Origin: NCED01 sp035493955
GTDB lineage: Bacteria > Pseudomonadota > Alphaproteobacteria > Caulobacterales > Caulobacteraceae
Length of the DNA: 31,337 nt
Direction: 5' to 3'
Assembly (NCBI GenBank): GCA_035493955.1
Contig: DATJHI010000019.1
Coordinates: forward strand, 1-31,337
The number at the start of each line of letters is the position of its first letter. The stretch's first letter is position 1. The position numbers and the translations under genes are program-made. Below the pieces are notes generated by a model. It was not told where the DNA came from, did not search any database, and was given only the letters and a program-made list of their open reading frames with translations. This document shows, one piece after another, positions 8,380 to 18,033 of the stretch.

Positions 8380-8946
8380 TCACGCCGGCGGCAGCTCGAT
8401 CCTCGCCAGCTTCCAGTTCAGCCCGCGCCGCTCCAGCACCCAGCCCAGCTCGGCTCCGTCCTTGGAGACGCTGGTGGCCTTGAAGCTGTTCAACCCGGTG
8501 TAGGCGAAGCGGGTCCTGGCCTTTGCGGGGGCCAGGCTCGCGGCGGCCGGGGGCGGCGGCGCGGTCTCCGGCGGCGGGGGCAGGGCGGTCTTGCGGGCCG
8601 AAAGCTCCGACAGGGGCGCGCGGCCGCTGCGGACGATGGCGGCGACCCCCTCGGGGGTGACCGCGGCGTCGACCACCTGGTCGACCACGCTGGGGCCGAG
8701 CAGGGCCCCCAGGGCGCCGAAGGGGCTCCTGTCCTTGCTCAGGGCGGCGTCGATCCGGGCGCTGAGCTGGTCCTTCAGGTCCTCCCGCACCGCCGGGAAG
8801 TCCACCATGGCCGCCAGCCGGTCGCGGTCGCCGGCCTGGCCGGCGTTGGCCAGGGCCTGGAACACGAACACCGGCTGCAGCAATCCATAGACGAGCGCCA
8901 CCGCCGCCAGACAGGCGGCCAGCACGATCCAACCCTTATGCCTCAT
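8380..8946 (-). CDS. DUF2939-type membrane-anchored protein (second of a tandem pair)
   Basis: 188 residues. One N-terminal membrane segment (about residues 5-24, GWIVLAACLAAVALVYGLL) is followed by a soluble domain that begins with the VFQALANAGQAGDRDRLAAM pattern typical of DUF2939 proteins: residues after the membrane segment, then VDFPAVREDLKDQL. A proline/alanine linker (about 123-140) precedes a C-terminal beta-rich part ending NWKLARIELPPA. The function of the family is not known. ATG 8946 overlaps the stop of the upstream paralogue in an ATGA arrangement, so the two are translationally coupled. Confidence 0.8.
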   Translation of the reverse strand: MRHKGWIVLAACLAAVALVYGLLQPVFVFQALANAGQAGDRDRLAAMVDFPAVREDLKDQLSARIDAALSKDRSPFGALGALLGPSVVDQVVDAAVTPEGVAAIVRSGRAPLSELSARKTALPPPPETAPPPPAAASLAPAKARTRFAYTGLNSFKATSVSKDGAELGWVLERRGLNWKLARIELPPA

Positions 8947-9632
8947 GGAGTCTCCTGCGGCAGGCGCACGGCGACCAGCCGCCAATCGAACAGTTTACGG
9001 CGCTGGAAGGCGAACACCGTCTCGCGCGTCGGCCGCTGCGGGTCCGTCACCCCCAGGCGCACCCGGTCGAAGCCCCAGTAGCGCACCGCCGGGACGGGAC
9101 CGCCGAACAGGCCCTTGGCGGGGGCGGCCCTGGGCCCCCCGGGTCCGCGCCCCTCGCTGAGGCCGGCCAGGGCCTCCGGCGTGAGCAGGAGGTCGACGTC
9201 GGCCTGGGGCCCGGCCGGCTCCCATGCCCGGCGCAGGGCCCCCAGGGGGTCGTGTAACAGGTCGGCGGGGGGCTTCCGCTCGGCCGAGGACGGGCGCAGC
9301 TGGGTGCGCAGGGATTGGCGCACCGCGTCGTAGTCGACCACTTCGGAGAGCGCCTTGACGTCCCCGTACTCGGCCGCCGAGCGCAGGGCCCGGAAGGCCA
9401 GCAGCGGCGCGACGGCGAACCCGGCGCAAGCCGCCGCGACCAGGATCAGCAGGATGGCCAGCAGCGGGCGCGGCCGGCGCGCCGGCCGCGGCGGGCCGGC
9501 GTAGGGATCGAAGCGCCGATCGTGCGCGGCCTGGTCCAGCCGGGTCTCGACCGCTTCCCAGCGCCTGCGCCCGCCCGCGGGGGGCGGCCGATCGTCCGGC
9601 GAGAGGGTGAGGTCGTCGTCCATGCCGGCCAT
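8943..9632 (-). CDS. DUF2939-type membrane protein (first of a tandem pair)
   Basis: 229 residues with the same architecture as its downstream neighbour. A basic, proline-rich cytoplasmic head of about 55 residues comes first, then one membrane segment (about 57-78), then AFRALRSAAEYGDVKALSEV and VDYDAVRQSLRTQL. The last line up with ALANAGQAGDRDRLAAM and VDFPAVREDLKDQL of the neighbour. Both end on a beta segment around DWRLVAVRL or NWKLARIEL. This looks like a local duplication. ATG 9632 and an in-frame ATG at 9623 are both possible, and neither has a strong ribosome binding site. It may be cotranscribed with icd (86-base gap), but a 12-bp stem lies between them. Confidence 0.78.
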   Translation of the reverse strand: MAGMDDDLTLSPDDRPPPAGGRRRWEAVETRLDQAAHDRRFDPYAGPPRPARRPRPLLAILLILVAAACAGFAVAPLLAFRALRSAAEYGDVKALSEVVDYDAVRQSLRTQLRPSSAERKPPADLLHDPLGALRRAWEPAGPQADVDLLLTPEALAGLSEGRGPGGPRAAPAKGLFGGPVPAVRYWGFDRVRLGVTDPQRPTRETVFAFQRRKLFDWRLVAVRLPQETP

Positions 9633-9678
9633 GGTAACCGAAGCGGGGCTCCGGCCGAAATCGTCGCGCGTCGGCTGG

Positions 9679-9707
9679 CTCCCTTCCCCCGGCGGGGGGG
9701 AAGGGAG
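9679..9707 (-). terminator. Perfect 12-bp hairpin downstream of icd
   Basis: CTCCCTTCCCCC (9679-9690) and GGGGGAAGGGAG (9696-9707) pair perfectly around a five-base loop, 11 bases after the icd stop on the minus strand. No T-run follows, so it is a weak or Rho-assisted terminator or an mRNA-stabilising stem separating icd from the DUF2939 pair. Confidence 0.5.
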
Positions 9708-9718
9708 GTCCGGGACGA

Positions 9719-10936
9719 TCAGCCCCGGGCCATGCTCCGCTCGAGGTTTTCCGCGATCTTGTCGAGGAAGCCTTCGGTGGTCAGCCAGGACTGCTTCTCG
9801 CCGACCAGCAGGGCCAGGTCCTTGGTCATGTCGCCGCTCTCGACCGTGTCGACCGAGACCTTTTCGAGGAGGGTGCAGAACCGGGCCAGTTCGGCGTTGT
9901 CGTCCAGCTTGGCGCGGTGGGCCAGGCCCCGGCTCCAGGCGAAGATCGAGGCCATGGAGTTGGTCGAGGTGGATTCGCCCTTCTGGTACTGGCGGTAGTG
10001 GCGGGTGACGGTGCCGTGGGCGGCCTCGGCCTCGACGGTCTTGCCGTCCGGGGTCATCAGCACCGAGGTCATCAGGCCGAGCGAGCCGTAGCCCTGGGCC
10101 ACGGTGTCGGACTGCACGTCGCCGTCGTAGTTCTTGCAGGCCCAGACGTAGCCGCCCGACCACTTCAGCGAGGCGGCGACCATGTCGTCGATCAGGCGGT
10201 GCTCGTAGGTCAGGCCCTTGGCCTTGAACTCGGCGGCGTACTCGGCGTCGAAGATCTCCTGGAACAGGTCCTTGAAGCGTCCGTCGTAGGCCTTCAGGAT
10301 GGTGTTCTTGGTCGACAGGTAGACCGGGTAGTTACGGTTCAGGCCATAGCGGAAGCTGGCGTGGGCGAAGTCGCGGATCGACTGGTCCAGGTTGTACATG
10401 GCCATGGCCACGCCGCCGCCCGGGAAGTCGAACACGTCGTGCTCGATCACCGCCCCGTCCTCGCCGACGAACTTGATGCTGAGCTTGCCCTTGCCCGGCA
10501 CCACGAAGTTGGTGGCCTTGTACTGGTCGCCATAGGCGTGGCGGCCGACCACGATCGGCTGGGTCCAGCCCGGCACCAGGCGCGGCACGTTCTTGCAGAT
10601 GATCGGCTCGCGGAAGATCACCCCGCCCAGGATGTTGCGGATCGTCCCGTTCGGCGAGAGCCACATCTTCTTGAGGTTGAATTCCTTCACCCGCGCCTCG
10701 TCGGGGGTGATGGTGGCGCACTTGACCGCCACGCCGTGCTTCTTGGTGGCGTTGGCCGCGTCGATGGTGATCTGGTCGTTGGTCTCGTCGCGCTTCTCGA
10801 CCGACAGGTCGAAATAGTCGAGGTCGATGTCGAGGTAGGGGAAGATCAGCTTGTCCTTGATCAGCTTCCAGATGATGCGGGTCATCTCGTCCCCGTCCAT
10901 GTCGACGACGGGATTGGCGACTTTGATCTTCGGCAT
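9719..10936 (-). CDS. icd: NADP-dependent isocitrate dehydrogenase (eukaryote-like homodimeric type)
   Basis: TCA-cycle enzyme converting isocitrate to 2-oxoglutarate, CO2 and NADPH. The 405 residues and the opening IKVANPVVDMDGDEMTRIIW are those of the 45-kDa NADP-IDH subfamily shared by alphaproteobacteria and eukaryotes, not of the E. coli type. Visible are the substrate motif SPNGTIRN at 94-101, arginines at 100, 109 and 132, the metal/substrate region around Tyr139, and EAAHGTVTRHY near residue 305 for NADP. ATG 10936 is preceded by GAAGGT. It diverges from trmJ across about 100 bases that must hold both promoters. Confidence 0.97.
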   Translation of the reverse strand: MPKIKVANPVVDMDGDEMTRIIWKLIKDKLIFPYLDIDLDYFDLSVEKRDETNDQITIDAANATKKHGVAVKCATITPDEARVKEFNLKKMWLSPNGTIRNILGGVIFREPIICKNVPRLVPGWTQPIVVGRHAYGDQYKATNFVVPGKGKLSIKFVGEDGAVIEHDVFDFPGGGVAMAMYNLDQSIRDFAHASFRYGLNRNYPVYLSTKNTILKAYDGRFKDLFQEIFDAEYAAEFKAKGLTYEHRLIDDMVAASLKWSGGYVWACKNYDGDVQSDTVAQGYGSLGLMTSVLMTPDGKTVEAEAAHGTVTRHYRQYQKGESTSTNSMASIFAWSRGLAHRAKLDDNAELARFCTLLEKVSVDTVESGDMTKDLALLVGEKQSWLTTEGFLDKIAENLERSMARG

Positions 10937-11037
10937 AGGCGACCTTCGGCAGGGTTTCTAAGGATGGCGCGGACGCGCGATGGCGCCCGCTATAGCCGGT
11001 TGCGGCCGGGCTCGAAAGCCTCCACTACCCACGGATC

Positions 11038-11847
11038 ATGGACCCGATCGCTCCGCCGCCCGAGCACCCTCCGCACGACCGCCCCTGCGTGATCCTGGAC
11101 CAGCCCCAGTTGGCCGAGAACATCGGCGCGGTGGCGCGGGTGATGGCCAATTTCGGCCTGGACGAGCTGCGCCTGGTCCGGCCGCGGGACGGCTGGCCGC
11201 AGGACCGCGCCTGGGCCGCGGCCTCCGGCGCGGTCTGGCCGCTGGACCGGGCCAAGGTGTTCCCCTCCGTCGAGGCGGCGATCGCCGACATGCGGCTGGT
11301 CTACGCCGCCACGGCCCGCCCGCGCGAGACCGCCCTGCCGGTCCACACCCCCCGCGAGGCGGCGGCGAACCTGCGCCGGGCCGTGGCCGACGGCCTGCCG
11401 ACCGCCATCCTGTTCGGGGCCGAGCGGGCGGGGCTGGAGACCATGGACATCGCCCTGTGCAACGCCATCCTGACCATGCCGATCGACCCGGGGTTCCGCT
11501 CGCTGAACCTCAGCCACGCGGTCGGCGTCGCCGCCTACGAATGGCGGGTGGTCGAGATGGGCGAGGCGCCGCCGGCCTTCCGCGACCGGGCGCCGCCGGC
11601 CGACCAGGCGGTCATGATGGGCCTGTATGAACACCTGGAGGCGGAACTGGAGATTTCCGGCTTCTTCCATCCCCCGGAGAAGAAGCCGGCGATGATCCGC
11701 AACCTGCGCGTCGCCATGGGCCGGGCCCGGTTCACCGACCAGGAGGCGCGCACCTTCCGCGGCGTGATCACCGCCCTGGTCAAGGGCCGGGGCCGCACCC
11801 TCGAACGGCTGGCGCGCAGGCGGGAAGGGAACAAGCAGGAAGACTGA
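11038..11847 (+). CDS. trmJ: tRNA 2'-O-methyltransferase, SPOUT family (TrmJ-type)
   Basis: Probably methylates the 2'-OH of nucleotide 32 in the tRNA anticodon loop, using S-adenosylmethionine. The three SPOUT knot motifs are present: ENIGAVARVMANFG (about 27-40), ILFGAERAGLE (about 124-134) and SLNLSHAVGVAAYE (about 156-169). The 269-residue length and the C-terminal helical tail fit TrmJ/LasT better than TrmL or TrmH. ATG 11038 has only a weak GGA upstream. It converges on the response regulator gene, with 41 bases between stops; that gap has a short CCTTC/GAAGG hairpin resembling a fragment of the repeat found after recA. Confidence 0.88.
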   Translation: MDPIAPPPEHPPHDRPCVILDQPQLAENIGAVARVMANFGLDELRLVRPRDGWPQDRAWAAASGAVWPLDRAKVFPSVEAAIADMRLVYAATARPRETALPVHTPREAAANLRRAVADGLPTAILFGAERAGLETMDIALCNAILTMPIDPGFRSLNLSHAVGVAAYEWRVVEMGEAPPAFRDRAPPADQAVMMGLYEHLEAELEISGFFHPPEKKPAMIRNLRVAMGRARFTDQEARTFRGVITALVKGRGRTLERLARRREGNKQED

Positions 11848-11888
11848 ACCCTTCTCCCGCAAGAAGTGAAGGTGCGCTCGCCGCTTTC

Positions 11889-12296
11889 CTAGACTCCCGC
11901 CAGCTTCACGTAGAACGGCTTGTCCGGAACCTCCGGCCGGCCCTCGCAGGCGTTCTGCAGGATGGCCAGGACCTCCTCCACCCCCGCCTGGGTGTAGGGT
12001 TTCTCCAGCACGCCCACGGCTCCGGCCAGGTCGCGCGGAAGCTGTTCGGCGTTGCCGGTGACGAAGGCGATCGCCCGGCAGCCGCCGCGGCCCAGGGCCA
12101 GCGCCGTCTGTACGCCGCTGAATCCGTCCCGCAGGTTGACGTCCACCAGGGCCGCCTCGGGCGTCTCGGCCGCGGCCATGTCGACGGCGCTCTGCAGGGT
12201 GTCGGCCACGCCGACCACATCATGGCCGGCCGAGGTCGAAAGCATCTGTAGATCGAGCGCGATGACCGGCTCGTCTTCCACTAAAAGCAGACGCAA
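11889..12296 (-). CDS. Single-domain response regulator (receiver only)
   Basis: 135 residues forming one CheY-like receiver with no output domain. All phosphorylation residues are present: Asp8 (VEDEP), phospho-acceptor Asp52 (VDVNLRD), Thr80 (FVTGN) and Lys99 (EKPY). I chose the TTG at 12296 because GAGGGGAG lies just before it and the protein then starts directly at the first beta strand (MRLLLVEDEPVIA); the open frame upstream to 12623 has no family character. No partner kinase is in the window. Function is therefore unassigned beyond phosphorelay signalling. The C-terminal tail DKPFYVKLAGV extends past the receiver fold. Confidence 0.85.
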   Translation of the reverse strand: MRLLLVEDEPVIALDLQMLSTSAGHDVVGVADTLQSAVDMAAAETPEAALVDVNLRDGFSGVQTALALGRGGCRAIAFVTGNAEQLPRDLAGAVGVLEKPYTQAGVEEVLAILQNACEGRPEVPDKPFYVKLAGV

Positions 12297-12380
12297 GGCG
12301 CTCCCCTCGAGGCCACGATTTGCTTGCGACGGGGCCTCAACGGCCACTGTCGACGATCGTACGCTTGCGTCAAGAAGCCG

Positions 12381-12409
12381 TTGACGCCGGCGTCCGCTAT
12401 CGCCATACA
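12381..12409 (+). promoter_or_regulatory. Candidate rpsD promoter
   Basis: TTGACG (12381-12386) and CATACA (12404-12409) are separated by 17 bases, about 130 bases before the S4 start. The -35 matches the alphaproteobacterial housekeeping consensus; the -10 is poor. Confidence 0.35.
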
Positions 12410-12540
12410 GCCCCTTTCCCGCGGAGCGGCTCGCCGTTTCCGCGCGGATTTCTATGACGGGTGACGCGGCGACCGCCGTTGAAATCGCCCTCCCACCGAC
12501 GGGGGGGCCGGTTCGCGTCGACTGAAAAAGAGAGACGTTT

Positions 12541-13158
12541 ATGTCGAAGCGCCATTCGGCGAAGTACAAGATCGACCGGCGTATGGGCGAGAACCTCTGG
12601 GGTCGCCCCAAGTCGCCGGTCAACCAGCGCGCCTACGGCCCGGGCCAGCACGGCCAGCGCCGCAAGCAGAAGGTTTCCGACTTCGGCCTGCAGCTCAAAG
12701 CCAAGCAGAAGCTGAAGGGCTACTACGGCAACCTGACCGAAAAGCAGTTCCGCCGGACCTATGACGAGGCGTCGCGCCGCAAGGGCAACACCTCGGAAAA
12801 CCTGATCGGCCTGTTGGAGAGCCGGCTGGACGCTGTGGTCTACCGCTCCAAGTTCGTGCCGACGCCCTTCGCCGCGCGCCAGTTCGTCAACCACGGCCAC
12901 GTGCTGGTGAACGGCAAGCGGGTGAACATCGCTTCCTACCGGGTCAAGCCCGGCGACGTGGTCTCGGTGCGCGAGCGGTCGCGCAACATGGCCCTGGTGC
13001 TGGAGGCCCTGCAGTCGAGCGAGCGCGACACGCCCGACTATCTGGAAGTCGACGCCAAGGGCATGTCGGTGAAATTCATCCGTGCGCCGGACCTGGCCGA
13101 AGTGCCCTATCCGGTGAAGATGGAGCCGAACCTGGTCATCGAATTCTACGCGTCCTAA
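12541..13158 (+). CDS. rpsD: 30S ribosomal protein S4
   Basis: Primary 16S rRNA-binding protein that nucleates 30S assembly. The 205 residues show the S4 N-terminal domain (MSKRHSAKYKIDRRMGENLW, with the YGPGQHGQRR loop at about 38-47) and an S4 RNA-binding domain (about 95-160: SRLDAVVYRSKFVPT, NHGHVLVNGKRVNIASYRVK). It begins MSKRHSAKYKID as in other alphaproteobacteria and has AAAGAGAGA upstream. It stands alone, outside any ribosomal operon, as is usual in this class, and ends at a strong terminator. Confidence 0.98.
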   Translation: MSKRHSAKYKIDRRMGENLWGRPKSPVNQRAYGPGQHGQRRKQKVSDFGLQLKAKQKLKGYYGNLTEKQFRRTYDEASRRKGNTSENLIGLLESRLDAVVYRSKFVPTPFAARQFVNHGHVLVNGKRVNIASYRVKPGDVVSVRERSRNMALVLEALQSSERDTPDYLEVDAKGMSVKFIRAPDLAEVPYPVKMEPNLVIEFYAS

Positions 13159-13186
13159 GCCGCTTAGAGCCGTAACCAAAAGCGAA

Positions 13187-13216
13187 GGGCCGCAGCGTGA
13201 GCTGCGGCCCTTTTGC
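13187..13216 (+). terminator. Intrinsic terminator of rpsD
   Basis: GGGCCGCAG (13187-13195) pairs perfectly with CTGCGGCCC (13202-13210) around a six-base loop and is followed by TTTTGCTTT. It lies about 30 bases after the S4 stop. It is the clearest intrinsic terminator in the window. Confidence 0.9.
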
Positions 13217-13237
13217 TTTGCGTGGCGAGGGCTGGAG

Positions 13238-13360
13238 CGCTCCTGCGTCGCTTCGCGACAGCTCCCCCGCTTCGCAGGGGAGCGAGGTGTTCTCCTCCAC
13301 AGTCCCGAAGAGGACGGGGGAGGTGGATCGGCGCGTCTGCGCCAGGACGGAGGGGCGGTT
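13238..13360. repeat. GC-rich intergenic palindromic repeat
   Basis: Noncoding block between the rpsD terminator and the grxD stop. It contains CTCCCCCGCTTCGCAGGGGAG, a near-perfect hairpin, flanked by GCGTCGCTTCGCGAC and followed by a second GAGGACGGGGGAGGTGG segment. Blocks of this appearance recur between genes in Caulobacteraceae (from memory). No coding or RNA gene is visible in it. Confidence 0.5.
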
Positions 13361-13362
13361 GC

Positions 13363-13719
13363 TTACGCCGCCGTCACGCCCTTCTCGGCCAGCAGGGTCT
13401 TCAGCTCGCCGCTCGAGAACATCTCGCGCACGATGTCGGAGCCGCCGACGAATTCGCCCTTCACATAAAGCTGGGGGATGGTGGGCCAATCCGAATAGAC
13501 CTTGATGCCTTGGCGCAGGGACTCGTCCTGCAGGACGTCGACCCCGACAAAATCGACTCCGAGATGGTCGAGGATCTGCACCGCCACCGAGGAAAAGCCG
13601 CACTGCGGCGCATCGGGGACGCCCTTCATGAACAGCACCACCGGGTGTTCGGCCAGGGTCTTGTCGATGAAGGCGTGGACGGGATCGGATGAGGCGTCGG
13701 CGGCGGGAGCGTCGGTCAC
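13363..13719 (-). CDS. grxD: Monothiol glutaredoxin, CGFS type
   Basis: 118-residue Grx4/GrxD-family protein. The active-site motif CGFS sits in DAPQCGFSSVAV near residue 40, and the glutathione-contact segments WPTIPQLYVKGEFVGG and GGSDI are present. Such proteins carry a glutathione-ligated [2Fe-2S] cluster and work with BolA proteins in iron-sulfur trafficking and iron sensing. The start is GTG 13719, preceded by GGAGGT. It is the third gene of a minus-strand run after bolA and the reductase-like gene (62-base gap), so the BolA-Grx partnership is reflected in gene order. Confidence 0.95.
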   Translation of the reverse strand: MTDAPAADASSDPVHAFIDKTLAEHPVVLFMKGVPDAPQCGFSSVAVQILDHLGVDFVGVDVLQDESLRQGIKVYSDWPTIPQLYVKGEFVGGSDIVREMFSSGELKTLLAEKGVTAA

Positions 13720-13781
13720 GAGGACCTCCGTGAGCTAGGGAAGGGCGTCGCCTCCCGAGCTAGGCGCTGCGGCCGCCCATA

Positions 13782-14699
13782 TCAAGCCGCACCGTCGGAC
13801 TCTGTGACGGAAAAGCGCGCCATCTCGATCTGGGCGGCGACGCCGTTGGGCAATTCCTTCTCGGCGGCGCCCGCCAGCCTCTGCAATTGTTCGACTGAAC
13901 GGGCGCGGGTCTGGACGGTGGTCAGCGCCGGCTCGGTCAGGGCGTAGGCCAGGCAGATCTCCTCGGCCGACCACGTCCCGCTGCGTTCCAGGAAGGCGTA
14001 GGCGTCGGCGATCTTCTCCTTGTGCCCGCCGCCGTGCAGAAGCCGACCGAGGCCGAAGGGTCCCGAAGGCCTGGCCGTCTCGATCGCCGCCGCCGCCCGC
14101 GGCGCGAAGGGCTGGAAATCGCAGCCGATGATCGGCATGTCGGCCTGGGCGGCGTGCTTCAGGCGGTTGCGTTCGCGCCAGCCCGACCGGATGTTGTAGG
14201 CGGTCGCCAGGACGTCGAAATCGCCGGTGTCGAGGTAACGGTCCACCCCGTCCGCGCCGGCCACGCCCAGCATCCCCACCCGGTGCGCCTGTTGCGAGGC
14301 CTGCAGCGTGGGAATGACGTGACCGGGCAGGATCTCGTTGTCGCCGACGTCGATCACGACCACCTCGAAATGGCCGAGCCGGCTCGAGGCCAGGGCCGTT
14401 TCGATGGTTCCGGTGAGGGCGGCGGGGCTGAGGTCGCGGATGCGCGCTCCGGACCGGTCGCGACTCCAGCCGACCCGGAGGGCGACGAACACCATTCGCC
14501 GTTCCACCGCCGCCAGGGCGTCGCCCAGGGTGGCGGCGACCTCGGGGTCGCGGGTCTGCAGCTCGAAGGTGTTTATGCCGGCTTCCAGGGCCCCGTAGAT
14601 CAGCTTGACCCGCTCGTCCTGGCGCATGGGCTCGTCGGTGAGGGCCAGCGAGACACAGGAGACGGCGGCGCCCAGGTTTCCGAAGGGACGGTATCGCAT
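13782..14699 (-). CDS. Aldo/keto reductase-fold protein lacking the catalytic tetrad
   Basis: 305 residues that follow the aldo/keto reductase pattern throughout: MRYRPFGNLGAAVSCVSLAL at the start, GALEAGINTFE, GDAL, LGHFEVVVID, HRVGMLGVAG, and a C-terminal ICLAYALTEPALTTVQTRA. The four catalytic positions are changed. The usual FDTAxxYG reads FELQTRDP (Asp and Tyr lost), the lysine of ATKxG reads ALRVG, and the histidine after the fourth strand reads DVGDN. The AKR fold is known to need Asp-Tyr-Lys-His, so ordinary reductase activity is unlikely. I chose ATG 14699; a TTG at 14708 overlaps the bolA stop (TTGA) and would add three residues. It sits between bolA and grxD and may be coupled to both. 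Confidence 0.85.
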   Translation of the reverse strand: MRYRPFGNLGAAVSCVSLALTDEPMRQDERVKLIYGALEAGINTFELQTRDPEVAATLGDALAAVERRMVFVALRVGWSRDRSGARIRDLSPAALTGTIETALASSRLGHFEVVVIDVGDNEILPGHVIPTLQASQQAHRVGMLGVAGADGVDRYLDTGDFDVLATAYNIRSGWRERNRLKHAAQADMPIIGCDFQPFAPRAAAAIETARPSGPFGLGRLLHGGGHKEKIADAYAFLERSGTWSAEEICLAYALTEPALTTVQTRARSVEQLQRLAGAAEKELPNGVAAQIEMARFSVTESDGAA

Positions 14700-14704
14700 G
14701 GCGG

Positions 14705-14941
14705 TCAATCCGGCGTCGGAAGCGTTTCCAGGGCAAGCGCATGCAACTCGCCGCCGACCCGACCCTTGAGGGCGGCGTAGACCAACTGATGCTGACGCAC
14801 CCGCGTCAGGCCCCTGAAGGCCGACGCCACGATCCGGGCCTTGTAGTGGTCCCCGTCGCCGGCCAGATCCTCGATGGCGATTTCGGCGTCGGGAAAGGCG
14901 TTCCGAAGCGAAGCTTCTAGATCCTGGACGGATATCGGCAT
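14705..14941 (-). CDS. bolA: BolA family protein
   Basis: 78 residues with the BolA/IbaG fold: an N-terminal helix (VQDLEASLRNAFPDAEIAIED), then DHYKARIVASAFRGLTRVRQHQLVYAALKG with the conserved RxxQHxLVYxAL helix motif, and the C-terminal HALALETLP. The invariant His of the RVRQHQ segment is present. BolA proteins bind CGFS glutaredoxins through a shared [2Fe-2S] cluster; grxD lies two genes downstream. The stop is immediately before or overlapping the next start, depending on which start is used. It is 72 bases downstream of purL on the same strand and could be cotranscribed with it. Confidence 0.93.
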   Translation of the reverse strand: MPISVQDLEASLRNAFPDAEIAIEDLAGDGDHYKARIVASAFRGLTRVRQHQLVYAALKGRVGGELHALALETLPTPD

Positions 14942-15013
14942 GGGGCCGTTGTTGCGCCCGACGGGGTTAAAATCCCCCCAACATCGACCCGCCCGATGGG
15001 GTCTTCGCGGACG

Positions 15014-17233
<2,220 letters not shown>

Positions 17234-17327
17234 GACCTCGCCGATTAGCCTATTCGCGCGCGCCTGTCAGGGCGGGGAACGCGAACCGTTCGCCGCGGCT
17301 TTTACAGACGCTCACCTGGAGGCGACC

Positions 17328-17561
17328 ATGGCCATCAACCGCGCGATCGAAGAACTGGGCAAAGGACCGCTGACCGAAGGCGACGGCCGCGGTCTCGGCA
17401 ACACCCTGGGCCCCGACGTGGGGGCCGAAGATCGCCTCTCCGGAAGCGACGCCGCCCGCGTCCGGAAGCGGGAGGTAGGGGACGCTTCCGGCGCGACCGC
17501 CGAAAGCGCCGCCAATCGGCGTCCGGCCGGGTCGCGCCCGCCCGGTCGGGAGAAGCGCTAG
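17328..17561 (+). CDS. Small hydrophilic protein of unknown function
   Basis: 77 residues from ATG 17328 with a good ribosome binding site (CTGGAGG, 6 bases upstream). The start, MAINRAIEELGKGPLTEGDGRGLG, has a short helix; the rest is charged and probably disordered (many Arg, Gly, Ala). I do not recognise it. Its stop overlaps the GTG of the next small gene by one base (TAGTG), which supports both being real and coupled. It diverges from purL. Confidence 0.5.
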   Translation: MAINRAIEELGKGPLTEGDGRGLGNTLGPDVGAEDRLSGSDAARVRKREVGDASGATAESAANRRPAGSRPPGREKR

Positions 17562-17737
17562 TGGCTCAGACCCAGCCCCCCGGCCCGCCCCAGCCCCCGG
17601 CGAAACCGGAAACCCCGGTCGCCGACTCCCCGGCCGACGCCCACCGCCGCGAAATCGAGCGGCGCGTGTTCCAGCGCCGCAAGCCTCCCGAGGCGGACAA
17701 GCCGGTGGAAACGCCTAAGCCGCTGGGCGAGAGCTGA
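17561..17737 (+). CDS. Small proline-rich protein of unknown function
   Basis: 58 residues from GTG 17561 to TGA 17735. The first half is proline-rich (MAQTQPPGPPQPPAKPETP); the second has a basic stretch HRREIERRVFQRRKPPEADK and ends PLGES. GGGAG lies 9 bases before the GTG, and the start overlaps the previous stop. The composition suggests a disordered, perhaps nucleic-acid- or membrane-associated protein; no family is recognised. This pair is the last typical high-GC coding sequence before the AT-richer phage-like island. Confidence 0.45.
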   Translation: MAQTQPPGPPQPPAKPETPVADSPADAHRREIERRVFQRRKPPEADKPVETPKPLGES

Positions 17738-17841
17738 GGTCCAGAATTTAACGCTCAAAAATTTCGTCATCCTCGGACGGAGGCCGGCAAGCGCGGTCGC
17801 GCCTTGTCAAGCACGCTTTCTTGGACCGGAGGAGGCAGTCT

Positions 17842-17982
17842 ATGAACTGGACCGGCGGCCGACCCAGAAGCCCGCTGGCGATTACAGGAGCGTTTGAGGT
17901 GAGCCATCCGCGAAAGCGCACGAATGGCAGACGAGTGAGCGAACCAAAGCCGACTGATCTCCTATTGGATCACCTGTCCTAG
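17842..17982 (+). CDS. Possible small ORF at the island edge
   Basis: 46 codons from ATG 17842 to TAG 17980, preceded by GGAGGAGG, an excellent ribosome binding site. The product begins MNWTGGRPRSPLAITGAFEV and is basic. I recognise no family. It lies in the 296-base stretch between the proline-rich gene and the tail-fibre gene and could be a remnant of a longer reading frame or a chance ORF. The remainder of this stretch (17738-17841, 17983-18033) shows nothing else I can name. Confidence 0.3.
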   Translation: MNWTGGRPRSPLAITGAFEVSHPRKRTNGRRVSEPKPTDLLLDHLS

Positions 17983-18033
17983 GGCAGGCCCCAGTTGACG
18001 CGCCGGGGCCCACCATAACGAACTTCCTGACGC

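Noticed and set aside
12297..12623. Upstream extension of the response regulator to 244 residues
   Set aside because: The added residues have no domain, and a TTG start with GAGGGGAG fits the receiver boundary exactly.
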